From Actinokineospora terrae (lineage in GTDB: Bacteria > Actinomycetota > Actinomycetes > Mycobacteriales > Pseudonocardiaceae): a stretch of DNA of 64,000 nt. The notes under the pieces are model-generated. The model worked only from the letters and a program-made list of their open reading frames with translations. It had not been told where the DNA came from and did no database searches. A program made the position numbers and the translations under genes. Each line of letters opens with the position of its first letter. Position 1 is the first letter of the stretch. The stretch is taken from contig NZ_FOGI01000009.1 in the NCBI RefSeq assembly GCF_900111175.1, forward strand, positions 124,001 to 188,000, written 5' to 3'. Shown here one piece after another: positions 17,802 through 26,120 of the stretch.

Positions 17802-19363
17802 TAGGAGAAGGTGCCGATGAGGTCGTTGACCTGACGGGCGGTCGCGGTCAGCGTCGCGGCCGACCGCTGGGTCGCCGCCGCGCCGTCCGCGGTGGACGTG
17901 GCGCTGCTGGAGATCCCGTCCAGCGACTCCCTGATCTGCCCGGTGGTGCGGCTGACCTCGCCGACGCTGGTCGTGATGCCCTGCGTGGTGCGGGTCTGCT
18001 CGTCGACGGCGGTGCCGATCTCCTGCTGGCCGTCGTTGATCCGGGTGATCACCGAGCGGATGGAGTCGATCGCCTCGACCGCCTCGCCGGTCATCACCTG
18101 GATCACGCCGATCTTGGTCTTGACGTTCTCGGTGGCCTGCGCCGTCTCCTGCGCCAGGTCCTTGACCTCGCTGGCGACCACGGCGAAGCCCTTGCCCGCG
18201 GCGCCGGCCCGCGCGGCCTCGATGGTGGCGTTGAGGGCGAGCAGGTTGGTCTGCTCGGCGATCGAGGTGATCGCGCGGACGATCTCGTCGATCTCCCTGC
18301 TCGCCGCGCGCAGCCGCTGCACCCCGTTCGCGGTGTCCTCGGCGGCCCGCACGGCCTGCGCGGACACCGACTGGGCGTCGGAGCTGGCCTTGGACACGCT
18401 GTCCACCGACGACCCGATCTGCGCCGACGCGGCGGCGATCTCGGTGATGGTGGTGGTCACCCGGCCCGCGGACTCGGCGACCTCGTTCGTGCGGGCCAGC
18501 GTCTCGGCGGCGGCGGTCCCCAGCCTGCCGGACACCTGGTCCAGGTCGGCGCCGGCGGCGAGCAGGGTCGCGGTGCCCTCACCCATCGACGTCAGCACCT
18601 CGCTCATGGACGCCGCCGTCGCGTTGAAGGCCTCGGCCATCTCACCGAGCTCGTCGCCGCGGACCAGGTCGACGCGGGTGGTCAGGTCGCGAGCCGCCAT
18701 CGACTTGAGCGCGCGCACCATGGTCATCAGCGGGCCCCGGATCGCCCGGATCGTCCACGCCGAGATGGCCACGAACGCCACGGCGGCGGCGAGCCCGCAG
18801 AGCAGGATCAGGAGGAGGTTGGTGGTGCCGACCGAGTCGGCGCCGGCGCGCTGCTGCTCGACGGCGGCGGAGAGCTGGTCGTCGAGCGAGCCGAGCTTGT
18901 CCTCCAGCTGGCTGAACGCGTCGAGGAAGGCGGGCACGAGCGCCCTGGCCGCCTGCGGGTCGGTCTTCGCCGCCGCGACGATGTCCCCGGCCTTGGCGGT
19001 GTAGTCCAGCACCGCGGCCCGCGTCTGGGTGAACCCGGCCCGCAGGTCGTCCGGCGCCCCGGCCGTGGCGGCGTCGAACTTCGCCACCATCGTCTCGGCA
19101 TGCTCGGCGACCTCCGCCGCCCCGAAGTCCGCCACATCAGCAGCGGTCTGCGCGGCGATCGCGGCCATGACATCACCGCGGATCGCGTCGTGCATCATGT
19201 CGGCGTTCCACTGCGCGCTCATCGCCGCGCTGACACCCGCCAGCTCATTGGTCGTGTCCGACTGGTCGTGGGTGGCGTTGGCCGCGACCCCCGCCATCGC
19301 CCCGAGAGCGGCAAAGCCGACGCCCGCCATCACCAGCAGGCGAAACCGGATGCTCAGGCTCAT
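17798..19363 (-). CDS. Methyl-accepting chemotaxis protein
   Basis: A 521-aa receptor. A first membrane helix (about residues 8-27) and a second (about 180-205, LLLILLCGLAAAVAFVAIS) bracket a mostly helical extracytoplasmic sensor domain of the four-helix type. A HAMP linker and a long signalling coiled coil follow. The hairpin tip reads IVRAITSIAEQTNLLALNATIEAARAG, which is the highly conserved CheA/CheW contact. The ATG at 19363 follows GAGGGAG. No CheA, CheW or methyltransferase gene is near. Presence of a receptor implies either motile cells or spores, or a non-motility signalling array. Confidence 0.9.
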   Translation of the reverse strand: MSLSIRFRLLVMAGVGFAALGAMAGVAANATHDQSDTTNELAGVSAAMSAQWNADMMHDAIRGDVMAAIAAQTAADVADFGAAEVAEHAETMVAKFDAATAGAPDDLRAGFTQTRAAVLDYTAKAGDIVAAAKTDPQAARALVPAFLDAFSQLEDKLGSLDDQLSAAVEQQRAGADSVGTTNLLLILLCGLAAAVAFVAISAWTIRAIRGPLMTMVRALKSMAARDLTTRVDLVRGDELGEMAEAFNATAASMSEVLTSMGEGTATLLAAGADLDQVSGRLGTAAAETLARTNEVAESAGRVTTTITEIAAASAQIGSSVDSVSKASSDAQSVSAQAVRAAEDTANGVQRLRAASREIDEIVRAITSIAEQTNLLALNATIEAARAGAAGKGFAVVASEVKDLAQETAQATENVKTKIGVIQVMTGEAVEAIDSIRSVITRINDGQQEIGTAVDEQTRTTQGITTSVGEVSRTTGQIRESLDGISSSATSTADGAAATQRSAATLTATARQVNDLIGTFSY

Positions 19364-19514
19364 GACACTCCCTCTCGGTACACGTGTCGGAGGTATTGGC
19401 ACCGGCGTGCGTGAGCTGAAGGTTTCCCCACCCAGCCGCCCGAACGGGGCAGCGAGGTGACGCTGCGTACGGGTCTATCCCCAGGTCAGCCCAGCGACCG
19501 CGACCAACTGGCCA

Positions 19515-20291
19515 TCACCACACGCCTCTGTTCGATGCCGAGCGGCGCAGCAAGGTCGCGGTGGGTTCGTCCGCGGGGAGAAACGCTTCCAGGCGTAGTT
19601 CCGCGACTGTCACGTCCACTGCCGTGGCGAAGTGGGTAAGCGTCGTCAGCAGGTGCAAGTCGCCGCTGGTTGTCCGCAAGTGGAGTGGTGTGGCGAACCC
19701 GAGGCTGGATGTGGATGGCCGCGCGGGTGCGTACGACATCAGTTCGGCTATCAGCGCGTCCAGTTCGGGGTCCGGTGCGCGGGCGGCCTGGGTCGACAGG
19801 GCGTCGATGACGTGCCAGGACCATTCGGGGAGGTTGGTGATGGCGGGGGCCAGGCCGGTGGGGTGGAGCAGGAGGCGGGGGATGTTGGTGGGGGGCTTGA
19901 GAAGGTCGGGGGCGGCGGCGCTGGTCAGGGAGTGGAAGGCGTTGTTGGCGGAGATCAGGTTTCCGTGGCGGTTGACGACGATGGCCGGGTACGGGTTGTG
20001 GGCGTGCAGGATCTGGTCGACGGCGGCGCGGATCGGGGTCAGCCGGTGGTCGTCCCACGGGGTTTCCGGGTAGGCCGGGGCATAGCCCGCGGAAAGCAGG
20101 AGGAGGTTCCGCTCGCGCAGGGGGACGTCCAGCGATTCGGCGAGGCGGATGACCATGCCGCGGCCGGGGGTCGAGCGGCCGCTCTCGATGAAGCTGAGGT
20201 GGCGTTGGGTGGTGCCCGCGCGCAGGGCCAGGTCGATCTGGCTGATCTTGCGGCGGAGGCGCCAAGAGCGCAGGTCGTCGGCGAAGCGCAC
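19515..20291 (-). CDS. XRE family regulator with MmyB-like ligand domain
   Basis: A 258-aa protein. An N-terminal helix-turn-helix (RRKISQIDLALRAGTTQRHLSFIESGRSTPGR, residues 13-44) is joined to a C-terminal PAS-like domain of the MmyB type (HNPYPAIVVNRHGNLISANNAF near 97), which is thought to bind a small ligand, possibly a fatty acid. Start GTG at 20291. It is divergent from the NTF2-like/LLM-oxidoreductase pair across 102 bp. Regulators of this family usually sit beside and control an oxidoreductase gene, which fits here. Confidence 0.88.
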   Translation of the reverse strand: MRFADDLRSWRLRRKISQIDLALRAGTTQRHLSFIESGRSTPGRGMVIRLAESLDVPLRERNLLLLSAGYAPAYPETPWDDHRLTPIRAAVDQILHAHNPYPAIVVNRHGNLISANNAFHSLTSAAAPDLLKPPTNIPRLLLHPTGLAPAITNLPEWSWHVIDALSTQAARAPDPELDALIAELMSYAPARPSTSSLGFATPLHLRTTSGDLHLLTTLTHFATAVDVTVAELRLEAFLPADEPTATLLRRSASNRGVW

Positions 20292-20393
20292 GGTGTCCTG
20301 TGTAGTCCTGCGGGGACCGCTCGGCTATTCCTCGCCGGGAATTGCCCGGCCGCGGGCATCGCGGGCACGGTGACCGCGACCCGAGGAGGAGTC

Positions 20394-20804
20394 TTGTCCG
20401 ATCTCATCGACCTGGCCGACCGCTACGTGGCGGTGTGGAACGAACCCGACCCGGACGCGCGCAGCGCTGCCGTCGCCGGGCTGTGGGCTGTGGGTGGTCG
20501 TCACGTCCTGCAACCGCCGCAGGAGGTGGTGCGGGTGGCGGCGGAGCTGGGCCTCAGCACCACTTTCGAGGCACAGGGCCACGGCGAGCTCACCGAGCGG
20601 GTGCGCCTCGCCTACGAGGAGTTCGTGGCCCCCGGGCTGTACGCGTTCCGCCGCAGGGACGACGTCCGGCGCCTGCGTGACCTCGTCAAGTTCACCTGGG
20701 AGATGGTGGCGGCCGATGGCGCGGTGGCGGGTGTCGGCACCGAGGTGCTCGTGCTCGACGCCGAGGGTCGGATCGTCGCGGACTACCAGTTCATCGAGTC
20801 GTGA
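20394..20804 (+). CDS. SnoaL/NTF2-like protein
   Basis: A 136-aa protein with the alpha+beta cone fold (SDLIDLADRYVAVWNEPDPDAR at the N-terminus, VLVLDAEGRIVADYQFIE at the end). The family includes small cyclases, isomerases and dehydratases as well as non-enzymatic binders. TTG at 20394 is chosen because GAGGAGGA lies just upstream; a GTG at 20370 is in frame. Its stop overlaps the GTG start of the next gene, so the two form an operon divergent from the XRE regulator. Confidence 0.8.
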   Translation: MSDLIDLADRYVAVWNEPDPDARSAAVAGLWAVGGRHVLQPPQEVVRVAAELGLSTTFEAQGHGELTERVRLAYEEFVAPGLYAFRRRDDVRRLRDLVKFTWEMVAADGAVAGVGTEVLVLDAEGRIVADYQFIES

Positions 20805-21718
20805 GCGCGAGCTTCGGGTACCTGCTGCCCACCTTCGCGCAGGCAGGCCTCGACGACCTGGTCGAGCTGGGTAGGCAGGCCGAGGACCTGGGTCTCGACG
20901 CCGTCTGGGTGCCCGACAGCCCGCTGGTCTACGGCCTGCCGGACCCGCTGGTGCTGCTCTCCGCCCTGGCCGCGACCACCGAGCGGATCACCATCGCCAC
21001 CGGCGTGCTGCTCGGCGCCCTGCGCCACCCCGTGCTCCTCGCGCACAGCCTCGCCACTCTGGACCGCCTGGCCCGCGGTCGCCTGGTCGTCGGGCTCGGC
21101 TCCGGCTTCACCGATCCGGCCACCGAGCGCCAGTTCGCCGCCCTCGGCGTCCCGTTCCGCGACCGCGGCGAGCGGCTGGCGGAGTCGATCACCGTGCTCC
21201 GTTCCCTGTGGACCGGGGCGCCCATCACCCAGGCGGGCAGGCACTTCACCTTCCACGACGTCGCGCTGTCCCCACTGCCGCACTCCGCCTCGGGCCCGCC
21301 GATCTGGCTCGCCGGGTCTGGTGCGCGGGCCGAGGCGCGGGTCGGTCGCCTGGCTGACGGCTGGCTGCCCTATCCGCCCACAGTGGACCGTTTCGTCGAC
21401 GGGTGGCGACGCGTCCAGGCCGCTGCCGCCGGACGCACCGACCCGCCCGTGCCGGGGTTGTACGCCACGATCGCCGTCGACTCGTCGGCCGACAAAGCCC
21501 AGCAACGCCTTCGGACCGTGGTTGAGCAGTGGTACGGCTATCCGTTCGACGCCGTGTCAGCGCTTCAGGCCATGTTCGCGGGCACTCCGGCCGGAGTGCG
21601 TGACTGGTTGGAGCCGTACCTGGAGGCAGGCGTGCGCACGGTCGTCCTACGGGTTGCCGACGACCAGCTGCGGCGTGGGCTGGAGACCGCGGCCGCCGTC
21701 CGTGCGCTGTTCACCTGA
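20801..21718 (+). CDS. LLM class flavin-dependent oxidoreductase
   Basis: A 305-aa luciferase-like monooxygenase-fold protein, probably F420- or FMN-dependent. Recognisable parts are the N-terminal FGYLLPTFAQAG strand, GRQAEDLGLDAVWVPDSPL, ITIATGVLLGALRHPVLLAHSLATLD and RLVVGLGSGFT near 105. Start GTG at 20801 overlaps the preceding stop (GTGA). Substrate unknown; the NTF2-like partner suggests oxidation of a small hydrophobic compound. A perfect 13-bp terminator hairpin follows the stop. Confidence 0.88.
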   Translation: MSASFGYLLPTFAQAGLDDLVELGRQAEDLGLDAVWVPDSPLVYGLPDPLVLLSALAATTERITIATGVLLGALRHPVLLAHSLATLDRLARGRLVVGLGSGFTDPATERQFAALGVPFRDRGERLAESITVLRSLWTGAPITQAGRHFTFHDVALSPLPHSASGPPIWLAGSGARAEARVGRLADGWLPYPPTVDRFVDGWRRVQAAAAGRTDPPVPGLYATIAVDSSADKAQQRLRTVVEQWYGYPFDAVSALQAMFAGTPAGVRDWLEPYLEAGVRTVVLRVADDQLRRGLETAAAVRALFT

Positions 21719-21722
21719 TGCT

Positions 21723-21746
21723 TCACCGGTTGCGGGGGTGGGAACG
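21723..21746 (+). repeat. 24-bp direct repeat, copy A (left of the protease gene)
   Basis: The sequence TCACCGGTTGCGGG, two variable bases, TGGGAACG recurs at 22594-22617 with 22 of 24 identical. The pair flanks the snapalysin-like gene in direct orientation, 871 bp apart. Confidence 0.6.
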
Positions 21747-21751
21747 TGGTG

Positions 21752-21795
21752 GGAGCGGGTCCGCGCCGGGTGGTTCTGTTGTGCGGGCCCGCTCC
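21752..21795. terminator. First hairpin downstream of the LLM gene
   Basis: GGAGCGGG at 21752-21759 pairs with CCCGCTCC at 21788-21795 (8-bp stem, loop 28). The same core is reused in the stronger hairpin 26 bp further right, so the two look like an imperfect duplication. Confidence 0.4.
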
Positions 21796-21820
21796 TCGGG
21801 GAAGCGGGTGTGAAGGGGTG

Positions 21821-21853
21821 CCACAGGAGCGGGTCACTGGCCCGCTCCTGTGG
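21821..21853. terminator. Strong bidirectional terminator
   Basis: CCACAGGAGCGGG and CCCGCTCCTGTGG form a perfect 13-bp stem with a 7-nt loop between the convergent LLM and protease genes. It ends eight bases before the protease stop. No T tract, as is common in actinomycetes. Confidence 0.75.
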
Positions 21854-21860
21854 CTGGGGG

Positions 21861-22406
21861 TCACGCCGCGGCGAAGACGGCGCCCTCGAACGGAGCGGGC
21901 GCGGGGGCGGCCACGCGGCCGGTCCAGAAGCGTTGCACGGCGGCCAGTTCCGCGGTGCTGGGCTGGGCGTTGGAGCAGCGGCCGCCCGCCATGACCTTGG
22001 CGCAGTTGCCGATGTCGGAGGGGTGGTTGAGGCTGAGGATGTGGCCGAACTCGTGGACCACCACGCGCAGCGAGCTGGCGCCGGAGCTGGTGATCTGGTT
22101 GCGGTAGAAGTAGATCTGGCCCCGGGTGCAGCCCACGCAGCTCGCGGTGCCCGGCGCCGAGCCGTTCTGCGCGGTGGTGATCGTGATGCCGCCGGTGCCG
22201 CGGACGAGCTTGACGCTGGTCACGCCCGCGTTCCAGATCTGCACGGCCTGGTCGACGGTCGAGGCGAGCTCGGCGGCGCGGCTGGAGTCGTAGTAGATGG
22301 TGCGGACGAGGGCCTGCTGGGGCGCCGCGGTCGCGGCGGGCGGGGCGGCCAGCGCGACGACGGCGAAGACGCCGAGGACCGCGGCCAGGAACCTGCTTCG
22401 GGACAT
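21861..22406 (-). CDS. Secreted snapalysin-like zinc metalloprotease
   Basis: A 181-aa protein with a classical signal peptide (MSRSRF, then a hydrophobic stretch, cleavage probably after PPAATA, near residue 28). The zinc site is HEFGHILSLNH near 117-127, followed by the Met-turn-like segment CAKVMAGG. This matches the size and order of snapalysin (family M7) small neutral proteases. The usual family signature is HExxHxxGxxD or H; here Ser replaces the Gly. Cysteine pairs near CVGC and CAK...C may form disulfides. It probably acts outside the cell on milk-type or other proteins. Start ATG at 22406. In streptomycetes such genes are often paired with a LysR regulator, which is not present here. 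Confidence 0.82.
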   Translation of the reverse strand: MSRSRFLAAVLGVFAVVALAAPPAATAAPQQALVRTIYYDSSRAAELASTVDQAVQIWNAGVTSVKLVRGTGGITITTAQNGSAPGTASCVGCTRGQIYFYRNQITSSGASSLRVVVHEFGHILSLNHPSDIGNCAKVMAGGRCSNAQPSTAELAAVQRFWTGRVAAPAPAPFEGAVFAAA

Positions 22407-22975
22407 GGGGAAAAGCTCCTTCGACGTTCCCGTGGGACGTGGAACACTGTGCGGGGTGTGTTCCCGGGTCTTCCCAACCTAAAGGCGAGCCTGCGGAGCG
22501 GGGACCCAACAGGGCGGCATAACTCTTCCCATTGTTCGCGCCCAAGCGTGCGCACACGTGCTCGGCCCGGACGACTCGTGCCTGGTCAGGGCATCACCGG
22601 TTGCGGGTATGGGAACGCCGAGGTGGCACACCCACTGCCAGGCCTAAGTTCGTCTCGTCTGCTTTTCCGTGGGCAGACAGGCGCGGGAGTGGGCGGAAGG
22701 CCTCATCACCACTCCCGTTTCCACTCCCGCGCCATCCATAGCACTTTTCCATAGGAATTCCCGCTGGCCAGCGTTGGCGATAAACCGGTGTTCCCCTGGT
22801 CAGGCCAACCCCGGAGACTCCTCACTGCGGAGAGGGATGTGCTCCGCCCGCAGGGTGCGCGCTGCGATGGGTCTTGGAGGCTCGGCCTCGCCGAGACGAG
22901 CCCTCGTGAAGCCGCGAGCAGACCGTGGACAATCACCCACCCACAGCGTCGAAACCGCTGCTGACCTGCGAGAAG
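22407..22975. other. Long gene-free spacer between protease and tRNA
   Basis: This 569-bp stretch has no supportable gene. It holds the promoter side of the protease gene, the second 24-bp direct repeat (22594-22617), a 12-bp palindrome CGCTGGCCAGCG at 22762-22773 and a CTCGGC...GCCGAG hairpin near 22880. Composition is variable. Confidence 0.5.
22594..22617 (+). repeat. 24-bp direct repeat, copy B (right of the protease gene)
   Basis: Second copy of the repeat at 21723-21746, with 22 of 24 bases identical. The two differences are adjacent (GG versus TA) in the middle of the repeat. Confidence 0.6.
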
Positions 22976-23048
22976 TGGGCCGCCTGGGGCTCGAACCCAG
23001 AACCTACGGATTAAAAGTCCGCAGCTCTACCAATTGAGCTAACGGCCC
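22976..23048 (-). tRNA. tRNA-Lys (anticodon TTT)
   Basis: Read on the minus strand, a 73-nt cloverleaf is complete. The acceptor is GGGCCGT pairing with GCGGCCC, the D arm GCTCAATTGGTAGAGC and the anticodon stem GCGGA/TCCGT around the loop CTTTTAA (anticodon TTT). The T arm is CTGGG-TTCGAGC-CCCAG and the discriminator is A. CCA is not encoded, which is normal for actinomycetes. Confidence 0.97.
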
Positions 23049-23295
23049 AGGGGGCCGAGTGTAGCGGCTGGGGTGGGGGCGGTGGGTGGGTGGACGACCG
23101 GGGTTCGGGGGGTGGTGTGGGTCACAGGGTGGGTACTGGCGGGAGTCGGGTGTTGCTGGAGAGTGATCGGGGGTGCGGAAAGCAGCCGGCGGGGGTGGGG
23201 ATTCTGCCAATTCGGACAGGGGTGTGAATAAGCCGGTTGACGGGTTTAGAAGGGGGTGGGAGGCTCCCGGGAAACTGGGGTAATGGGGAGGCGTT

Positions 23296-24210
23296 GTGGA
23301 TCGGCGGGCCGGGTGGGCGGCGGGGGTTTCCGCGGTTTTGTGGGCTTCTGCTTTTGTGGTGATCAGGGACGCTGCCCCGCATTTCTCGGCGGGGGCGCTG
23401 GCGCAGGGGCGGTTGGTCAGCGGGGCGTTGGCGCTGGTGTTGTTCCTGGTCGTGCAGCGTGAGGGGCTTCCGGGGCGGGGGGCTTGGCCGGGGATCATCG
23501 GGTCGGGGGTGTTGTGGTTCGGGGGGTACATGGTCATTTTGAACTGGGGGGAGAAACTGGTCGACGCGGGGACCGCGGCTATGGTGGTCAACATCGGGCC
23601 CATTTTGATCGCGGTACTCGGCGGGTGGCTTCTGCAAGAAGGATTTCCGCCTCGGTTGGTCGCGGGGATGGCGATTTCGTTCGCGGGCGCGATCGTGGTG
23701 GGGGTGTCCACTTCGCAATCCGGGACCGCGTCGGTGTTGGGGATCGTGTTGTGCCTGGGAGCGGCGATCAGCTACGCGGGCGGGGTGGTGCTGCAGAAGC
23801 CCGCCCTGCGGCACGGGTCCGCGCTCCAGGTGACGACCTTCGGCTGCGTGATCGGCGCCGTGGCCACCCTCCCGTTCTCCGGGCAGCTCGTCGACGGGCT
23901 CCAGACGGCCCCCACCAGTTCCATCGTCGGCATGGTCTACCTGGGCCTGTTCCCCACCGCGCTGGCGTTCTACACCTGGGCGTACGCGCTCTCCCGGACC
24001 ACCGCCGGGCGGATGGGCGCCACCACCTACGTCGTGCCCGCGCTGGTCCTGCTCATGTCGTGGCTGTTCCTCGGCGAGGTCCCCACCGCGCTGACCCTCG
24101 CCGGTGGCGCGCTCTGCCTGGCCGGTGTCGCGGTCGCCAGGAGCAAGCCCCGGGCGGACCGCTCACCCGTTCGGCTCACGCGAACGCGCCCGGATGGCGA
24201 TGTGATCTAG
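23296..24210 (+). CDS. EamA/DMT family transporter
   Basis: A 304-aa integral membrane protein with about ten hydrophobic helices arranged as two EamA halves. The first begins at AAGVSAVLWASAFVVIRDAAP and the second near GIVLCLGAAISYAGGVVLQK. Typical half-closing motifs are TAAMVVNIGPILIAVLGGW and GATTYVVPALVLLMSWLFLGE. It probably exports a small metabolite or amino acid by proton exchange; substrate unknown. GTG at 23296 is preceded by GGGGAGG. It leads a same-strand run towards the PEP-mutase and saccharopine dehydrogenase genes, with a 36-bp gap to the next gene. Confidence 0.88.
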   Translation: MDRRAGWAAGVSAVLWASAFVVIRDAAPHFSAGALAQGRLVSGALALVLFLVVQREGLPGRGAWPGIIGSGVLWFGGYMVILNWGEKLVDAGTAAMVVNIGPILIAVLGGWLLQEGFPPRLVAGMAISFAGAIVVGVSTSQSGTASVLGIVLCLGAAISYAGGVVLQKPALRHGSALQVTTFGCVIGAVATLPFSGQLVDGLQTAPTSSIVGMVYLGLFPTALAFYTWAYALSRTTAGRMGATTYVVPALVLLMSWLFLGEVPTALTLAGGALCLAGVAVARSKPRADRSPVRLTRTRPDGDVI

Positions 24211-24246
24211 CTTGGGCACCCACCCAGCCACCAGAGAGGGGCACCG

Positions 24247-25071
24247 ATGTCCACCCAGCGCGATCGGGCCGAGGCGTTCGCCCAGCTGCACCGGGGGCCG
24301 GGCGCCTTCGTGCTGGCCAACGCGTGGGACGCGGGGACCGCGCGGCTGCTGGCCGGGCTCGGCTTCAGCGCGCTGGCCACGACCAGCGCCGGACTGGCGT
24401 TCGCGCTGGGTCGGGCGGACGCGGCGAACCAGGTGAGCAGGGACGAGACGCTGGCCAACGCCGAGGCGATCATCGCCGCGACCCCGCTGCCGGTGTCCGC
24501 CGACCTGGAGAACGGCTTCGGCGACCGGCCGGAGGACACCGCAGAGACCATCCGGCGGGCCGCGGCGGTTGGCCTGGTCGGCGGGTCGATCGAGGACGCG
24601 ACCGGGCGCGAGGACGAGCGGGTCTACGACTTCGGGCTGGCCGTCGAGCGGATCGCCGCCGCCGCCGAGGCCGCCAGGGCGCTGCCGTTCCCGTTCACCC
24701 TCACCGCCCGCGCGGAGAACTTCCTCAACGGGCGGCCGGACCTCGACGACACCATCCGCAGGCTCCAGGCCTTCGCCGACGCGGGCGCCGACGTGCTCTA
24801 CGCTCCCGGCCTGCCCGACCTCGACGCGATCAGGGCCGTGTGCGCGTCGGTCGACAAGCCGGTCAACGTGCTGGCCGCCGGACCGGCCGCGCGCTGCTCG
24901 GTCACCAAGCTCGGCGAACTCGGCGCCCGCCGGATCAGCCTCGGCTCGGCGTTGCCCAGGGCCGCGCTGACCGCGGCCGTGCTGGCCGCGCAGGAGATCG
25001 CCGAGTCGGGCACCTTCACCCTCACCACCGGCGCCATGAGCTACGCCCAGGCCGACGACCTGATCGACTGA
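24247..25071 (+). CDS. Isocitrate lyase/PEP mutase family protein
   Basis: A 274-aa TIM-barrel enzyme of the PEP mutase/isocitrate lyase superfamily. Visible elements are the N-terminal VLANAWDAGTARLLAGLGF, then the metal-binding region PVSADLENGFGD near 82, GSIEDATG near 115 and TARAENFL near 155. The KKCGH-type catalytic loop of isocitrate lyases is absent, which favours the carboxyphosphonoenolpyruvate mutase or oxaloacetate-hydrolase-like group. Substrate unknown. The start ATG at 24247 has GAGAGGGG upstream. It sits 20 bp before the saccharopine dehydrogenase gene and is probably co-transcribed with it. Confidence 0.85.
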   Translation: MSTQRDRAEAFAQLHRGPGAFVLANAWDAGTARLLAGLGFSALATTSAGLAFALGRADAANQVSRDETLANAEAIIAATPLPVSADLENGFGDRPEDTAETIRRAAAVGLVGGSIEDATGREDERVYDFGLAVERIAAAAEAARALPFPFTLTARAENFLNGRPDLDDTIRRLQAFADAGADVLYAPGLPDLDAIRAVCASVDKPVNVLAAGPAARCSVTKLGELGARRISLGSALPRAALTAAVLAAQEIAESGTFTLTTGAMSYAQADDLID

Positions 25072-25091
25072 CCAGCCACGGAGGACGCCCG

Positions 25092-26120
25092 ATGACCCAC
25101 CTGTGGATGCGGCACGAGGTGCGACCCACCGAACGCCGCGCCCCGATCGTGCCCGACGACGCGCGCACCCTGGTCGACGCCGGGATCACCGTGACCGTCG
25201 AGGACTCCCCGCAGCGCGTGTTCGCCACCGACGACTACGCGGCCGCCGGGTGCGCCACCGCGGAGGCGGGGTCCTGGGTCGACGCCCCGGACGACGTGTT
25301 CGTGGTCGGCCTCAAGGAATTGCCGGAAACCCCGGCCGAGTTGCGCCACCGACACGTCTACTTCGGACACGCCTACAAGGGCCAGGACGGCGCGGCCGCG
25401 CTGCTCGACCGGTTCACCTCCGGCGGCGGCGCGCTGCTCGACCTCGAGTACCTGACCGACGCGAACGGCCGCAGACTGGCCGCCTTCGGTTACTGGGCCG
25501 GGTACATCGGCGCCGCGCTCGCCGTCCTGCACCTGCGCGGAACCCTCGACACCCCGTTGCGCCCGCAGACCCGCGACGAGCTGGACGCCGCGCTGCGGGG
25601 CACCGACGACATCCGCGCCATCGTGGTCGGGGCGCTCGGCCGCAGTGGTCGGGGCGCGCGCGACGCGTTGGCCGTCGCCGGGCTCGACGCGACCGCGTGG
25701 GACCTCGCCGAGACCCGCGACCTGGACAAACCCGCGCTGCTGGGGCACGACCTGCTGGTCAACACCGTGCTCACCACGACGCCGGTGCCACCGTTCGTCA
25801 CCGACGCCGACCTCGACACCCCCGGCCGCAGGCTCGCCGTGATCTCGGACGTGACCTGCGACGTCACCTCCGACTGCAACGTGCTCCCGGTGTACGACCG
25901 GATCACCGACTGGGACGAACCGGCGCGCAGGCTGCGCACGGACAACCCGGTCGACATCATCGCCATCGACAACCTGCCGTCGCTGCTGCCCAGGGAGGCG
26001 AGCGTGGCGTTCTCCGCGGACTTGGCGCCCCTGCTGCGAGACCTCGACCACGGCGACGAGTGGGCCAGGGCGCTGGAGCACTTCCGCACCGGCGTGGCGA
26101 AGGAGGCCATCAGTGGCTGA
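25092..26120 (+). CDS. Saccharopine dehydrogenase, LYS1-like (lysine-forming type)
   Basis: A 342-aa protein of the alanine dehydrogenase/saccharopine dehydrogenase fold. The N-terminus MTHLWMRHEVRPTERRAPI carries the Arg and Lys region that opens this family. FGHAYKGQ near 95 and LLDLEYLTD near 117 hold active-site residues. The Rossmann segment is IVVGALGRSGRGA near 180, and ISDVTCDVTSDCNVLP near 255 is typical of fungal LYS1 homologues. It would interconvert saccharopine with lysine and 2-oxoglutarate using NAD. The following gene overlaps it by eight bases and encodes the second saccharopine dehydrogenase type, which supports the assignment. Confidence 0.8.
   Translation: MTHLWMRHEVRPTERRAPIVPDDARTLVDAGITVTVEDSPQRVFATDDYAAAGCATAEAGSWVDAPDDVFVVGLKELPETPAELRHRHVYFGHAYKGQDGAAALLDRFTSGGGALLDLEYLTDANGRRLAAFGYWAGYIGAALAVLHLRGTLDTPLRPQTRDELDAALRGTDDIRAIVVGALGRSGRGARDALAVAGLDATAWDLAETRDLDKPALLGHDLLVNTVLTTTPVPPFVTDADLDTPGRRLAVISDVTCDVTSDCNVLPVYDRITDWDEPARRLRTDNPVDIIAIDNLPSLLPREASVAFSADLAPLLRDLDHGDEWARALEHFRTGVAKEAISG

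Noticed and set aside
23484..25092. Long plus-strand frame through the DMT and PEP-mutase genes that joins the saccharopine gene
   Set aside because: The part before 25092 is out of frame with two well-supported genes and Arg-rich; only the saccharopine dehydrogenase start at 25092 is real.
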